NCBI GenBank assembly: GCA_946479725.1
Contig: CAMLHB010000066.1
Coordinates: 1-10,945, forward strand
DNA from: an uncultured Actinomycetes bacterium
GTDB taxonomy: Bacteria; Actinomycetota; Thermoleophilia; Solirubrobacterales; 70-9
Direction: 5' to 3'
DNA: 10,945 nucleotides
Below, piece by piece: positions 1 through 5,997 of this stretch. Position numbers and translations under genes: made by a program. Under the pieces are notes generated by a model. That model was not told where the DNA came from. It did no database searches and saw only the letters and a program-made list of their open reading frames with translations. Position 1 is the stretch's first letter, and every line of letters starts with the position of its first letter.

Positions 1-613
1 GGTTGATCAGGCCGGGGATCGTGATCAGGTCGGTGATGCCCTGGACGCCCTGGCGGAGGATGTCGTCCGCCTGGCGGAAGGCCTCGAGGACGCTGGTCCG
101 GCGCTCGACCGCCTGCAGCAGCTTCTCGTTCGGGACGATGATCAGGGTGTCGACTTTGTTGCGCAGCTTCTCGATTCCCTCGAGCGCCTGCTGCATCCGC
201 CGTTTGCCCTCGAACTCGAACGGCTTGGTGACCACGCCGACGGTGAGGGCGCCGATCTCCTCCTTGGCGATCTCGGCGATCACCGGCGCCGAGCCGGTGC
301 CGGTGCCGCCGCCCTCGCCGGCGGTGACGAAGACCATGTCCGCGCCCTTCAGCGCCTCCTTGATCTCGTCGCGGCTCTCGGCCGCGGCGCCGGCGCCGAC
401 CTCGGGGTTGCCCCCGGCGCCGAGGCCGCGGGTCAGCTCCTGGCCGATCGAAAGCTTGATGTCGGCGTCACAAGCCTGCAGGGCCTGGGCGTCGGTGTTG
501 ACCGCGACGAACTCGACGCCGCGAATGCCCGCGTCGATCATCCGGCTGACGGCATTGGTGCCGCCGCCGCCAGCGCCGACGACCTTGATCACTGCCAAGT
601 AAGTGGATTCCAT
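1..613 (-). CDS. ftsZ: Cell division protein FtsZ, N-terminal 204 codons (runs off left edge)
   Basis: FtsZ is the tubulin-like GTPase that polymerises into the cytoplasmic Z-ring and recruits the division machinery. The 204 codons present cover the GTP-binding domain. Visible motifs are the first glycine loop [10 protein letters not shown] (residues 13-22), NTDAQAL (39-45), [11 protein letters not shown] (60-70), the tubulin signature [12 protein letters not shown] (99-110), and [10 protein letters not shown] (127-136). The helix H7 region with [16 protein letters not shown] follows (178-192), and the frame is still open at GLIN. The C-terminal domain and the tail that binds partners such as SepF lie outside the window. 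The ATG at 613 gives a normal short N-terminus, and AAGGG at 625-629 is a weakly placed ribosome site. Glu at the signature position usually occupied by Met is the actinobacterial form. No ftsA precedes it, as expected in Actinobacteria. Expression probably comes from the promoter at 697-725. Confidence 0.97.
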   Translation of the reverse strand, partial: MESTYLAVIKVVGAGGGGTNAVSRMIDAGIRGVEFVAVNTDAQALQACDADIKLSIGQELTRGLGAGGNPEVGAGAAAESRDEIKEALKGADMVFVTAGEGGGTGTGSAPVIAEIAKEEIGALTVGVVTKPFEFEGKRRMQQALEGIEKLRNKVDTLIIVPNEKLLQAVERRTSVLEAFRQADDILRQGVQGITDLITIPGLIN

Positions 614-646
614 CTTGAGTTGAGCCCTTGTTCCGTCCGAGCCTTC

Positions 647-672
647 AGCAACACTCTAGGGTTCGAGTTGCT
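647..672 (-). other. Possible hairpin in the ftsZ mRNA leader
   Basis: Between the predicted ftsZ transcription start and its ATG, AGCA/TGCT (647-650 with 669-672) and ACTC/GAGT (653-656 with 665-668) can pair. The stem is 8 bp with a 2-base bulge and an 8-base loop. It lies within the roughly 77-base leader and ends about 34 bases before the start codon, so it does not cover the ribosome site. The pairing is seen directly. A regulatory role is only a guess, and a stem this size could occur by chance. Confidence 0.3.
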
Positions 673-696
673 ACTTCAAGCACGGAAATTGCGCTC

Positions 697-725
697 AACG
701 TAGGGCATTCCCGCTCCTCTGTCAA
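697..725 (-). promoter_or_regulatory. Sigma70-type promoter for ftsZ
   Basis: On the minus strand there is a perfect -35 TTGACA (725-720), a 17-base spacer and a -10 TACGTT (702-697) that fits TAnnnT. Transcription would start near 690 and give a leader of about 77 bases before the ftsZ ATG at 613. It lies in the largest non-coding gap of the window, which is visibly less GC-rich than the genes. ftsZ promoters within or just after ftsQ are common in dcw clusters. The match to consensus is strong, but activity is inferred. Confidence 0.72.
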
Positions 726-755
726 ACGCCCGGCAACCATCGTGCAGCCTCCATA

Positions 756-803
756 TCTCGACCATTACTTGAGGGTTGAGCCACTCTCACCCTCAGGTCG
801 AGA
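756..803 (-). other. Nested stem-loop in the ftsQ-ftsZ gap (possible terminator or RNA regulatory element)
   Basis: An outer perfect 8-bp arm pair, TCTCGACC (756-763) and GGTCGAGA (796-803), encloses an inner hairpin. The inner arms TGAGGGTTGAG (770-780) and CTCACCCTCA (786-795) pair over 10 bp with one bulged base and a CCACT loop. Six unpaired bases (764-769) sit on one side only. The element lies about 48 bases after the ftsQ stop and upstream of the ftsZ -35 box. In transcripts from ftsQ no U-run follows it, so it is not a classical intrinsic terminator. In the other direction only CTTTTCG follows. It could be a U-less terminator insulating ftsZ, a processing site, or a protein-binding palindrome. 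Confidence 0.55.
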
Positions 804-851
804 CTTTTCGACGCCGCTCTGCAAAGCCCTTTCGCTACTCCGAGAGCTGCT

Positions 852-1385
852 TCAGGGTGCAGGCGGAAGTTCGTGTTCGGAGCCCGTATAGGTGGCCCGA
901 CTTGGCGAGATCACGTTTACATAATCGAGCGCCGTTACCGAGGGATCGGCGAGGATCGCGGCGGCGGCGTCCCACTTTCGCCTCGCCTGGGTGGAGTCGC
1001 CAAAGCGGATTTCGATCCCCGTCGTCAGTTTGACGTCCACCCCGCTCGCGCCGTAGAAGCTGGACGCGACGTAGGGACGCAGCGGATCGGGGACGGCGGC
1101 GAGCACCCGCACCTGTTCCAGCGCCGGGCCTTTGACCCGCCCGTCCCTGGGGACCGAGTCCAGGGGCAGCCGCGGCAGCGGCGGGTTTTCGGGGAGCGGC
1201 AGCCAGCGCACCGCGTTCCCGTTGCCGGCGATACCGACGGCTTCGTCGCCTTCGCCGATCGTTGCCGCCAGCCGCGGGATCACGACGTGCGGCTCGGCCG
1301 AGCCTTCGCGGACGACGAACCAGTAAGCACCGAAGAGAACGGCGAGGACCGCCGCAAGCGCGATCAGCAGGCGGCGGCGGATCAC
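852..1385 (-). CDS. ftsQ: Short FtsQ/DivIB-type divisome protein without an evident POTRA domain
   Basis: FtsQ is a bitopic membrane protein that links FtsB/FtsL and other divisome parts. This 177-residue version has a basic N-terminus (MIRRR) and one membrane span at about residues 6-24, then an extracytoplasmic part. The segment AVGIAGNGNAVRWLPLP (49-65), then LPRLPL (70-75), GIEIRFGD (123-130) with RRKW just after, and ILADPSVTALDYVNV (144-158) look like the FtsQ beta-domain. The POTRA domain expected between the membrane span and the beta-domain is not visible: only about 17 residues separate the span from the beta-like part. The GTG at 1385 is chosen because it overlaps the murB stop as GTGA. 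A GTG at 1394 would add three residues. Position between murB and ftsZ supports the name. Most family members are roughly 230-300 residues, so this one is truncated or divergent. Confidence 0.83.
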   Translation of the reverse strand: MIRRRLLIALAAVLAVLFGAYWFVVREGSAEPHVVIPRLAATIGEGDEAVGIAGNGNAVRWLPLPENPPLPRLPLDSVPRDGRVKGPALEQVRVLAAVPDPLRPYVASSFYGASGVDVKLTTGIEIRFGDSTQARRKWDAAAAILADPSVTALDYVNVISPSRATYTGSEHELPPAP

Positions 1386-2296
1386 AGCTCCCACCCGTCC
1401 GGCCAGCGCACCTCGCCGAGGATCTGCACCTCGGGCTCGAGCACGACCCCGAAGCGCTCGTGCACCCGGCGGCGGCCCTCCGCCATCAGCTCGAATACGT
1501 CTGCCGTTGTCGCCTCGCCCATGTTCTCGACGAAGTTCGCGTGCTTCTCGGAGAAACGGGCGCCGCCATGGCGGAGGCCGCGGCAGCCGGCCGCCTCGAG
1601 CAGCTGGCCCGCCGAGCGCCCCTCGGCCCGCTCGTCCTCGGGGTTCTTGAAGGTCGAGCCGAAGGTCTTGATCCCCGAGGGCTGGGCCTCCCGACGGCGC
1701 TCGCGCATGCTCGCCAGCGTCGCCTTGATCTCCTCCGGGTCGGCGGGCGCGAGGTGGAAGCAGGCGCGGGCGACGACTTCGCCCTCGCGCAGGTTCGAGC
1801 GCCGGTACTCGAAGCCAAGATCATCGGGGCCACGCCTCTCGACCCCGGTGGCGGTGGCGACCTCGACCCACTCCAATACCTTGGCCAGCTGACCGCCGTA
1901 GGCGTTGGCGTTCATCCGCACCGCCCCGCCGGCGGTACCAGGGATGTTGACCCCGAACTCGAGCCCGGAGAGACCCCAGCCGGCGGTTTTCGCCGCCGCC
2001 GAGGGGAGCCGGGCGCCGCCGCCGCAGACGACCTGCGCGCCGTCGCGCTCGATCGTCGCCAGGGCGCCGCCGAGCTTGAGGGCGAGGCCGTGGAAACCGT
2101 CGTCGGCGACGAGGAGGTTGGAGCCGGAGCCGACCACGCCGACGGATAACCCCTCGGCGTCGGCCCAGCGCAGGACCGAGGCGAGGTCGTCGAGGTTACG
2201 AGGGTGAGCGAAGAAGTCGGCGGCGCCCCCGGTCCGCACGGTCGTGAAGCGGGCCAGCGGGTGCCCCGCTTTCACCCCCTCGGGCAGCGGGCTCAC
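1382..2296 (-). CDS. murB: UDP-N-acetylenolpyruvoylglucosamine reductase MurB
   Basis: MurB is the cytoplasmic FAD enzyme that reduces UDP-GlcNAc-enolpyruvate to UDP-MurNAc with NADPH. The 304-residue product has the FAD-binding motif GSGSNLLV (56-63), IPGTAGGAVRMNANAYG (118-134), YRRS (164-167) and GSTFKNP (213-219). Ser214 matches the usual proton donor. FSEKHANFVEN (248-258) and LEPEVQ (286-291), with the C-terminal active-site Glu, complete the set. The length fits the shorter type II MurB enzymes. The start GTG at 2296 forms a GTGA overlap with the murC stop. The frame stays open upstream to 2446, but that stretch lies inside murC and matches nothing in MurB. The gene is one of the coupled murD-to-ftsQ run, and no ddl gene follows it here. 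Confidence 0.96.
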   Translation of the reverse strand: MSPLPEGVKAGHPLARFTTVRTGGAADFFAHPRNLDDLASVLRWADAEGLSVGVVGSGSNLLVADDGFHGLALKLGGALATIERDGAQVVCGGGARLPSAAAKTAGWGLSGLEFGVNIPGTAGGAVRMNANAYGGQLAKVLEWVEVATATGVERRGPDDLGFEYRRSNLREGEVVARACFHLAPADPEEIKATLASMRERRREAQPSGIKTFGSTFKNPEDERAEGRSAGQLLEAAGCRGLRHGGARFSEKHANFVENMGEATTADVFELMAEGRRRVHERFGVVLEPEVQILGEVRWPDGWEL

Positions 2297-3627
2297 GAGA
2301 CGGCCTCCGTGACGAGAGCCTCGCCGAGGCGAAAGACGTCGCCGGCGCCGATCGTCACCAGCACCGGGTTCGAACCGCCGCCCTCCTGGGTGCGATCCAG
2401 GCGCTCGGCGAGGGCGCGCTGCGCCAGGTCCGCCGTCGGCAGCCACCAGACCGGCATCCCCCCACCCCGCTCGGCCGCAGCCTGCGCCACCTGCAGGCCG
2501 CTGACGCCGGCGAGCTCGCCGACCGGCTCCTCGCGGGCGGGATAGACGTCGAGGACGATCGCCTCGTCGGCGAGGGTGAGGGCGGCGCCGAACTCCACGG
2601 TCAGCGCCTTGGTCCGCGAGTAGAGGTGGGGCTGGAAGACGGCGACCAGCCGCGAGGGGTCGAGTTCGCGCAGGGCCGAGAGCGCCGCCCGCACCTCGGT
2701 CGGGTGGTGGGCGTAGTCGTCATATATGGAGACCGGCCCGCGCCTCCCCTTCAGCTCCAGCCGCCGGTGGACGCCGCGGAAGCCGGCGAGGGCGGCGGCC
2801 GCGTCGTCGCCGTCGAAGCCCGCCAGTTCGAGCGCGGCGATCGCCGCGCGGGCGTTGCGGCGGTTGTGCTCGCCCGGCACCGCCAGGTTCAGCTCCGCCG
2901 GTCCCGGCGCGCCGCCGTCGAAGGTCCGCACCTCGTCGCCGGCGCCCTGCAGCCAGTCCATCTCCTCGTCGCTGGGGACGACCAGCCCTCGCCCCGGCCC
3001 GACGAAGGCGACGAACGCCTCGTGCAACTCCGCCAGCGAACCCCAGCGCGAGTGGTGGTCCATCTCGACGTTGGTGACGACCGCCACTTCCGGTTTCAGC
3101 CGCAGGAAGCTGGCGTCGCTCTCGTCGGCCTCGGCAACGACCCACTCGCCCTCTCCCCAGCCGGCGTTCGCCGCCTCGCCGTCGGGTCCCAGGCCCGGCA
3201 CCTCGCCGCCGACGAAGAAGGCGGGGTCGGCGCCGAGCTGACGAAGTGCCCAGGCGGTCATCGCCGTCGTCGTCGTCTTGCCGTGGGTGCCGGCGATCGC
3301 GATCAGCCGCTTCTCGGCGCAGAGCTCGGCGAGCAGCTGGCCGCGGTGGATCGGCTCGACGCCGCGCTCGCGGGCCACCGTCAGCTCGGGGTTGTCGGCG
3401 CCGATCGCGGTGGAGACGACGACCTGGGCGCCCTCCGGCAGGTTGGCGGCGTCGTGACCGACCACCGGATCGAGTCCCGCTTTGCGCAGCCGCTCCATAT
3501 AAGAAGAGTCGGCGCGGTCGCTGCCGGTGACGCCGGCGCCGAGCCGCGCGCAGACCAGCGCCAGCCCGCTCATCCCGGCCCCGCCGATGCCGATGAAGTG
3601 CAGCCGCCGCCCGCTCCACTCGCTCAT
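2293..3627 (-). CDS. murC: UDP-N-acetylmuramate--L-alanine ligase MurC
   Basis: MurC adds L-alanine to UDP-MurNAc using ATP, the first step of the stem peptide, in the cytoplasm. The 444-residue product shows the N-terminal UDP-binding loop HFIGIGGAGMSGLA (10-23), the ATP P-loop AGTHGKTTTTAM (112-123), EADESDASF (166-174) and NVEMDHHSRW (186-195). GEHNRRNA (252-259), the ligase C-terminal motif YDDYAHHPTEVRAAL (302-316) and FQPHLYSRT (331-339) follow. All are normal for MurC, and the length is usual. ATG at 3627 overlaps the murG stop as ATGA. The frame continues upstream to 3816, but that part is arginine- and glycine-rich translation of murG DNA and is rejected. The murB start overlaps its end by four bases, so the two are probably translationally coupled. 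Confidence 0.97.
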   Translation of the reverse strand: MSEWSGRRLHFIGIGGAGMSGLALVCARLGAGVTGSDRADSSYMERLRKAGLDPVVGHDAANLPEGAQVVVSTAIGADNPELTVARERGVEPIHRGQLLAELCAEKRLIAIAGTHGKTTTTAMTAWALRQLGADPAFFVGGEVPGLGPDGEAANAGWGEGEWVVAEADESDASFLRLKPEVAVVTNVEMDHHSRWGSLAELHEAFVAFVGPGRGLVVPSDEEMDWLQGAGDEVRTFDGGAPGPAELNLAVPGEHNRRNARAAIAALELAGFDGDDAAAALAGFRGVHRRLELKGRRGPVSIYDDYAHHPTEVRAALSALRELDPSRLVAVFQPHLYSRTKALTVEFGAALTLADEAIVLDVYPAREEPVGELAGVSGLQVAQAAAERGGGMPVWWLPTADLAQRALAERLDRTQEGGGSNPVLVTIGAGDVFRLGEALVTEAVS

Positions 3628-4748
3628 CCGATCGCCTCCAGCACCTGGTCGGCGATGCGGCGGGCGGCGTCGGGTTTGGCGAGACCGCGAGCCGCGGCGG
3701 CCATCTGCTCGAGGCGGGCGCTGTCGTCGAGCACCGAGGCCACCTCCGCCCGCAGGCGCTCGGCGTCGAGCTCGGCGTCCGGGATCACCGTCGCCGCGCC
3801 ACCGTCCCGCATCCACTCCGCGTTCGCGGTCTGGTGGTCGGCGGTGGCGAAGGGGTAGGGCACGAGGATCGCCGGCCGGCCGACGGCGATCACCTCGAAG
3901 ATCGAGCCGCCCGAGCGGGCGAGGACCAGGTCGGCCGCGGCGAGGGCGTCCCCCAGGTTCGGCTCGTACTCGAGCAGCGTGTAGCGGTCGCGGTGGGGAG
4001 CGGACGCGAGCCGCGCCTCGACCTCGGCGAAGTCCCTGCGGCCGGCGATGTGCAGAACGTGGAAAGTTCGTGAACCGATTTCTCCCCGGATACCGGGGAC
4101 AACTGCGGCTGGTCCCTCGGCGAAGGCTTGGACGGCGGTGAGGTTGATCGACTTCGCGCCCTGGCTGCCACCGAAGACCAGCAGGCAGCGGGCGTCGGGG
4201 GGGATCCCGAAGCGCTCGCGGGCCCGGGCGCGGTCGGCCTCCAACACCGCTTTCGGGACCGGCCGTCCCGTCACCAGATACCGCCCCCCCTCCCGTCCTT
4301 CGATCGGAAACGCAAGGCAGACCCGCCGGGCGCGGCCGGCGAGCAGGCGATTGGCGAGGCCGAGGTGGCTGTCGGCCTCCGTCAGGACCAGCGGCGTCCG
4401 CGTCAGCACCGCGGCCAACCCGGCCGGACCGGCGACGTAGCCGCCGCCGCCGACCACCGCATCTGCCTCGCGTCGGCGCAGGACCCGGCGCGCCGCGCCG
4501 ACCGCTCCGATCGCCTCGACTCCGGCCTGCGCCGCCCGCAGCGGGTTGCGGCGGTCGATCCCGCGCACCTTCACCAGGTCGATCTCGTAGCCCGCCGCCG
4601 GCACCAGCTCCGCCTCCATCCGCCCCCGCGCCCCGAGGAAGCTGACCTCAGCGCCGCTAGCCCGAAGCTCGTCGGCGACCGCCATTGCGGGCACGACGTG
4701 CCCCGCGGTTCCCCCCGCCGCCACCACTACCTTTGGCTTTCCTGGCAC
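3624..4748 (-). CDS. murG: Lipid II-forming GlcNAc transferase MurG
   Basis: MurG transfers GlcNAc from UDP-GlcNAc to lipid I at the inner face of the membrane, giving lipid II. The 374-residue GT-B protein has GGTAGHVVPAMAVADEL (12-28), GGGGYVAGPAGL (100-111), GGSQGA (193-198) and the donor-binding segment RSGGSIFEVIAVGRPAIL (278-295) with Glu285, then HQTANAEWM (305-313). GGTAGH in place of GGTGGH is the actinobacterial form. The usual HEQN or HEAN stretch of the acceptor side reads TEADSHLGLANR here (123-134), keeping the Glu but changing its neighbours. The start is GTG at 4748, giving the usual short lead before the glycine loop. AAAGGA lies about 12 bases upstream. The first 92 bases overlap the 3' end of ftsW in another frame. 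Confidence 0.96.
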   Translation of the reverse strand: MPGKPKVVVAAGGTAGHVVPAMAVADELRASGAEVSFLGARGRMEAELVPAAGYEIDLVKVRGIDRRNPLRAAQAGVEAIGAVGAARRVLRRREADAVVGGGGYVAGPAGLAAVLTRTPLVLTEADSHLGLANRLLAGRARRVCLAFPIEGREGGRYLVTGRPVPKAVLEADRARARERFGIPPDARCLLVFGGSQGAKSINLTAVQAFAEGPAAVVPGIRGEIGSRTFHVLHIAGRRDFAEVEARLASAPHRDRYTLLEYEPNLGDALAAADLVLARSGGSIFEVIAVGRPAILVPYPFATADHQTANAEWMRDGGAATVIPDAELDAERLRAEVASVLDDSARLEQMAAAARGLAKPDAARRIADQVLEAIG

Positions 4749-5997
4749 CTTGAGCTCGTTTCCTTTCGCGCGCGGGCGAGCGGCCGCCCTCGATGGCGCG
4801 CAGTTTGCCAGCGCGGGTGGGCGTCGAAGCGCGCGCCGCCTTCGCCGTGCCGCCGCGGGCGACGTTGAGGATCAGGCCGACGGCCAGCAGGGTCGCCATC
4901 AGGCTGCTGTTGCCGTAGGAGACGAAGGGCAGCGGCACCCCGGTCAGCGGCGCCATCCCCATCACCGCGAAGAGGTTGATCGTCGCCTGCACGAGGACCA
5001 GCGAGGTGAGGCCGGCGACGAGGATCTTCCCGTAGGCGTCCTTCGCCTTCTGCGCCGTTTTCAGCCCGGCGTAGCCGAACATCGCAAAGAGGCCGACGAC
5101 GGCGGTGATCCCGACCATCCCGAGCTCCTCGCCGATCACCGCGGTGATCATGTCGGTGTGGGCCTCGGGCAGGTAGAAGGCCTTCTGGACGCCGTTGCCG
5201 AGCCCGTCGCCGAAGAGGCCGCCGGAGCCGAGAGCGATCTTCGCCTGCGCCGCCTGAAAACCGGCCCCGGAAGAGTCGGCGGTCGGGTGCAGGAAGGAGG
5301 TCAGCCGCGCCATCCGGTAGGGCTCGACGACCGCCATCATCAGCGCCAGGGCGCCGATCACCAGGGCGATCTTGCCGAGGTCCACCGGGCGGGCCCCGGC
5401 GGCGACCAGGGTGGCGGCGACGGAGAAGCAGATCACCATCGTCGTCCCCATGTCCGGCTGCACCATGATCAGCAGACAGGAGGCGCCGACGACGAGCAGG
5501 AAGGGCATCATCCCCTCCAGCGAGCGGGCCCGCTTCGGCTTCTGCGCCAGCAGGTCGGCGCCGTAGAGGATCAGCGCCACCTTGGCCAGCTCCGAGGGCT
5601 GGACCTGCAGGAAGCCGCCGCCGATCCAGCGGGTGGCGCCGTTGACTTCGGTCCCGACCACGAGCACCGCCAGCAGGAGGAAGATCGAGCCGGCGAGCAG
5701 CAGCGGGGTCAGCTGGCGGATCACCCGCAGCCCGTTGCGCGAGGCGAACCACATGATCGTCAGGCCGACGGCGCCGAAGAGCAGCGTCCGCTTCAGGTAG
5801 AAGGCGCTGTCGGAGAGGCCGCCGTTCTGGAGGATGCGGGTGGTCGAACTGGCGGAGAAGACCATCACCGCGCCGAGCGCCAGCAGGCAGAGGGTGGCGG
5901 TGAGGAGGATGTTGTACTCGGGGGGCAGCGGCCGGCTGCGCTTCTTCGGCTTCGCGCGCTTGCCGCGGGCCGGCGCCTTCGCCCTCTTTGCGCTCAT
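4657..5997 (-). CDS. ftsW: Septal peptidoglycan glycosyltransferase FtsW (SEDS family)
   Basis: FtsW polymerises lipid II into glycan strands at the septum together with a class B penicillin-binding protein. The 446-residue product has a basic cytoplasmic N-terminus (1-26), then many hydrophobic segments, starting near 31-49. SEDS motifs are NGATRWIGGGFLQVQPSELAK (119-139, in two parts around WIGGG), LPEAHTDMITAVIGEELG (276-293) with the conserved Asp282, and GVPLPFVSYGNSS (353-365). The last motif usually ends SYGGSS, so Asn is a substitution. FtsW rather than RodA is favoured by the dcw position. The final 60 residues or so are Arg-, Ala- and Gly-rich, and the last 29 are encoded entirely inside murG. 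ATG at 5997 overlaps the murD stop as ATGA. Confidence 0.95.
   Translation of the reverse strand: MSAKRAKAPARGKRAKPKKRSRPLPPEYNILLTATLCLLALGAVMVFSASSTTRILQNGGLSDSAFYLKRTLLFGAVGLTIMWFASRNGLRVIRQLTPLLLAGSIFLLLAVLVVGTEVNGATRWIGGGFLQVQPSELAKVALILYGADLLAQKPKRARSLEGMMPFLLVVGASCLLIMVQPDMGTTMVICFSVAATLVAAGARPVDLGKIALVIGALALMMAVVEPYRMARLTSFLHPTADSSGAGFQAAQAKIALGSGGLFGDGLGNGVQKAFYLPEAHTDMITAVIGEELGMVGITAVVGLFAMFGYAGLKTAQKAKDAYGKILVAGLTSLVLVQATINLFAVMGMAPLTGVPLPFVSYGNSSLMATLLAVGLILNVARGGTAKAARASTPTRAGKLRAIEGGRSPARERKRAQGARKAKGSGGGGGNRGARRARNGGRRRASG

Noticed and set aside
676..765. Minus-strand 29-residue open frame (ATG at 765) overlapping the ftsZ promoter
   Set aside because: No ribosome site is evident, and the promoter lies inside it, so it would not be on the main ftsZ transcript.
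628..891. Plus-strand open frame of 87 codons over the ftsQ-ftsZ gap
   Set aside because: It has no ATG and no ribosome site, and it crosses both the stem-loop and the ftsZ promoter. The protein resembles nothing I know.
873..1892. Plus-strand open frame of 339 codons
   Set aside because: Antisense to ftsQ and murB, with no family signal.
2297..2446. N-terminal extension of murB
   Set aside because: It lies inside murC and has no MurB similarity. GTG at 2296 gives a GTGA overlap and a standard length.
3628..3816. N-terminal extension of murC
   Set aside because: Arg/Gly-rich translation of murG DNA in another frame. ATG at 3627 gives the normal MurC start and an ATGA overlap.
2626..3858. 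Plus-strand open frame of 410 codons
   Set aside because: Antisense to murC and the end of murG, with no recognisable domain and biased composition.
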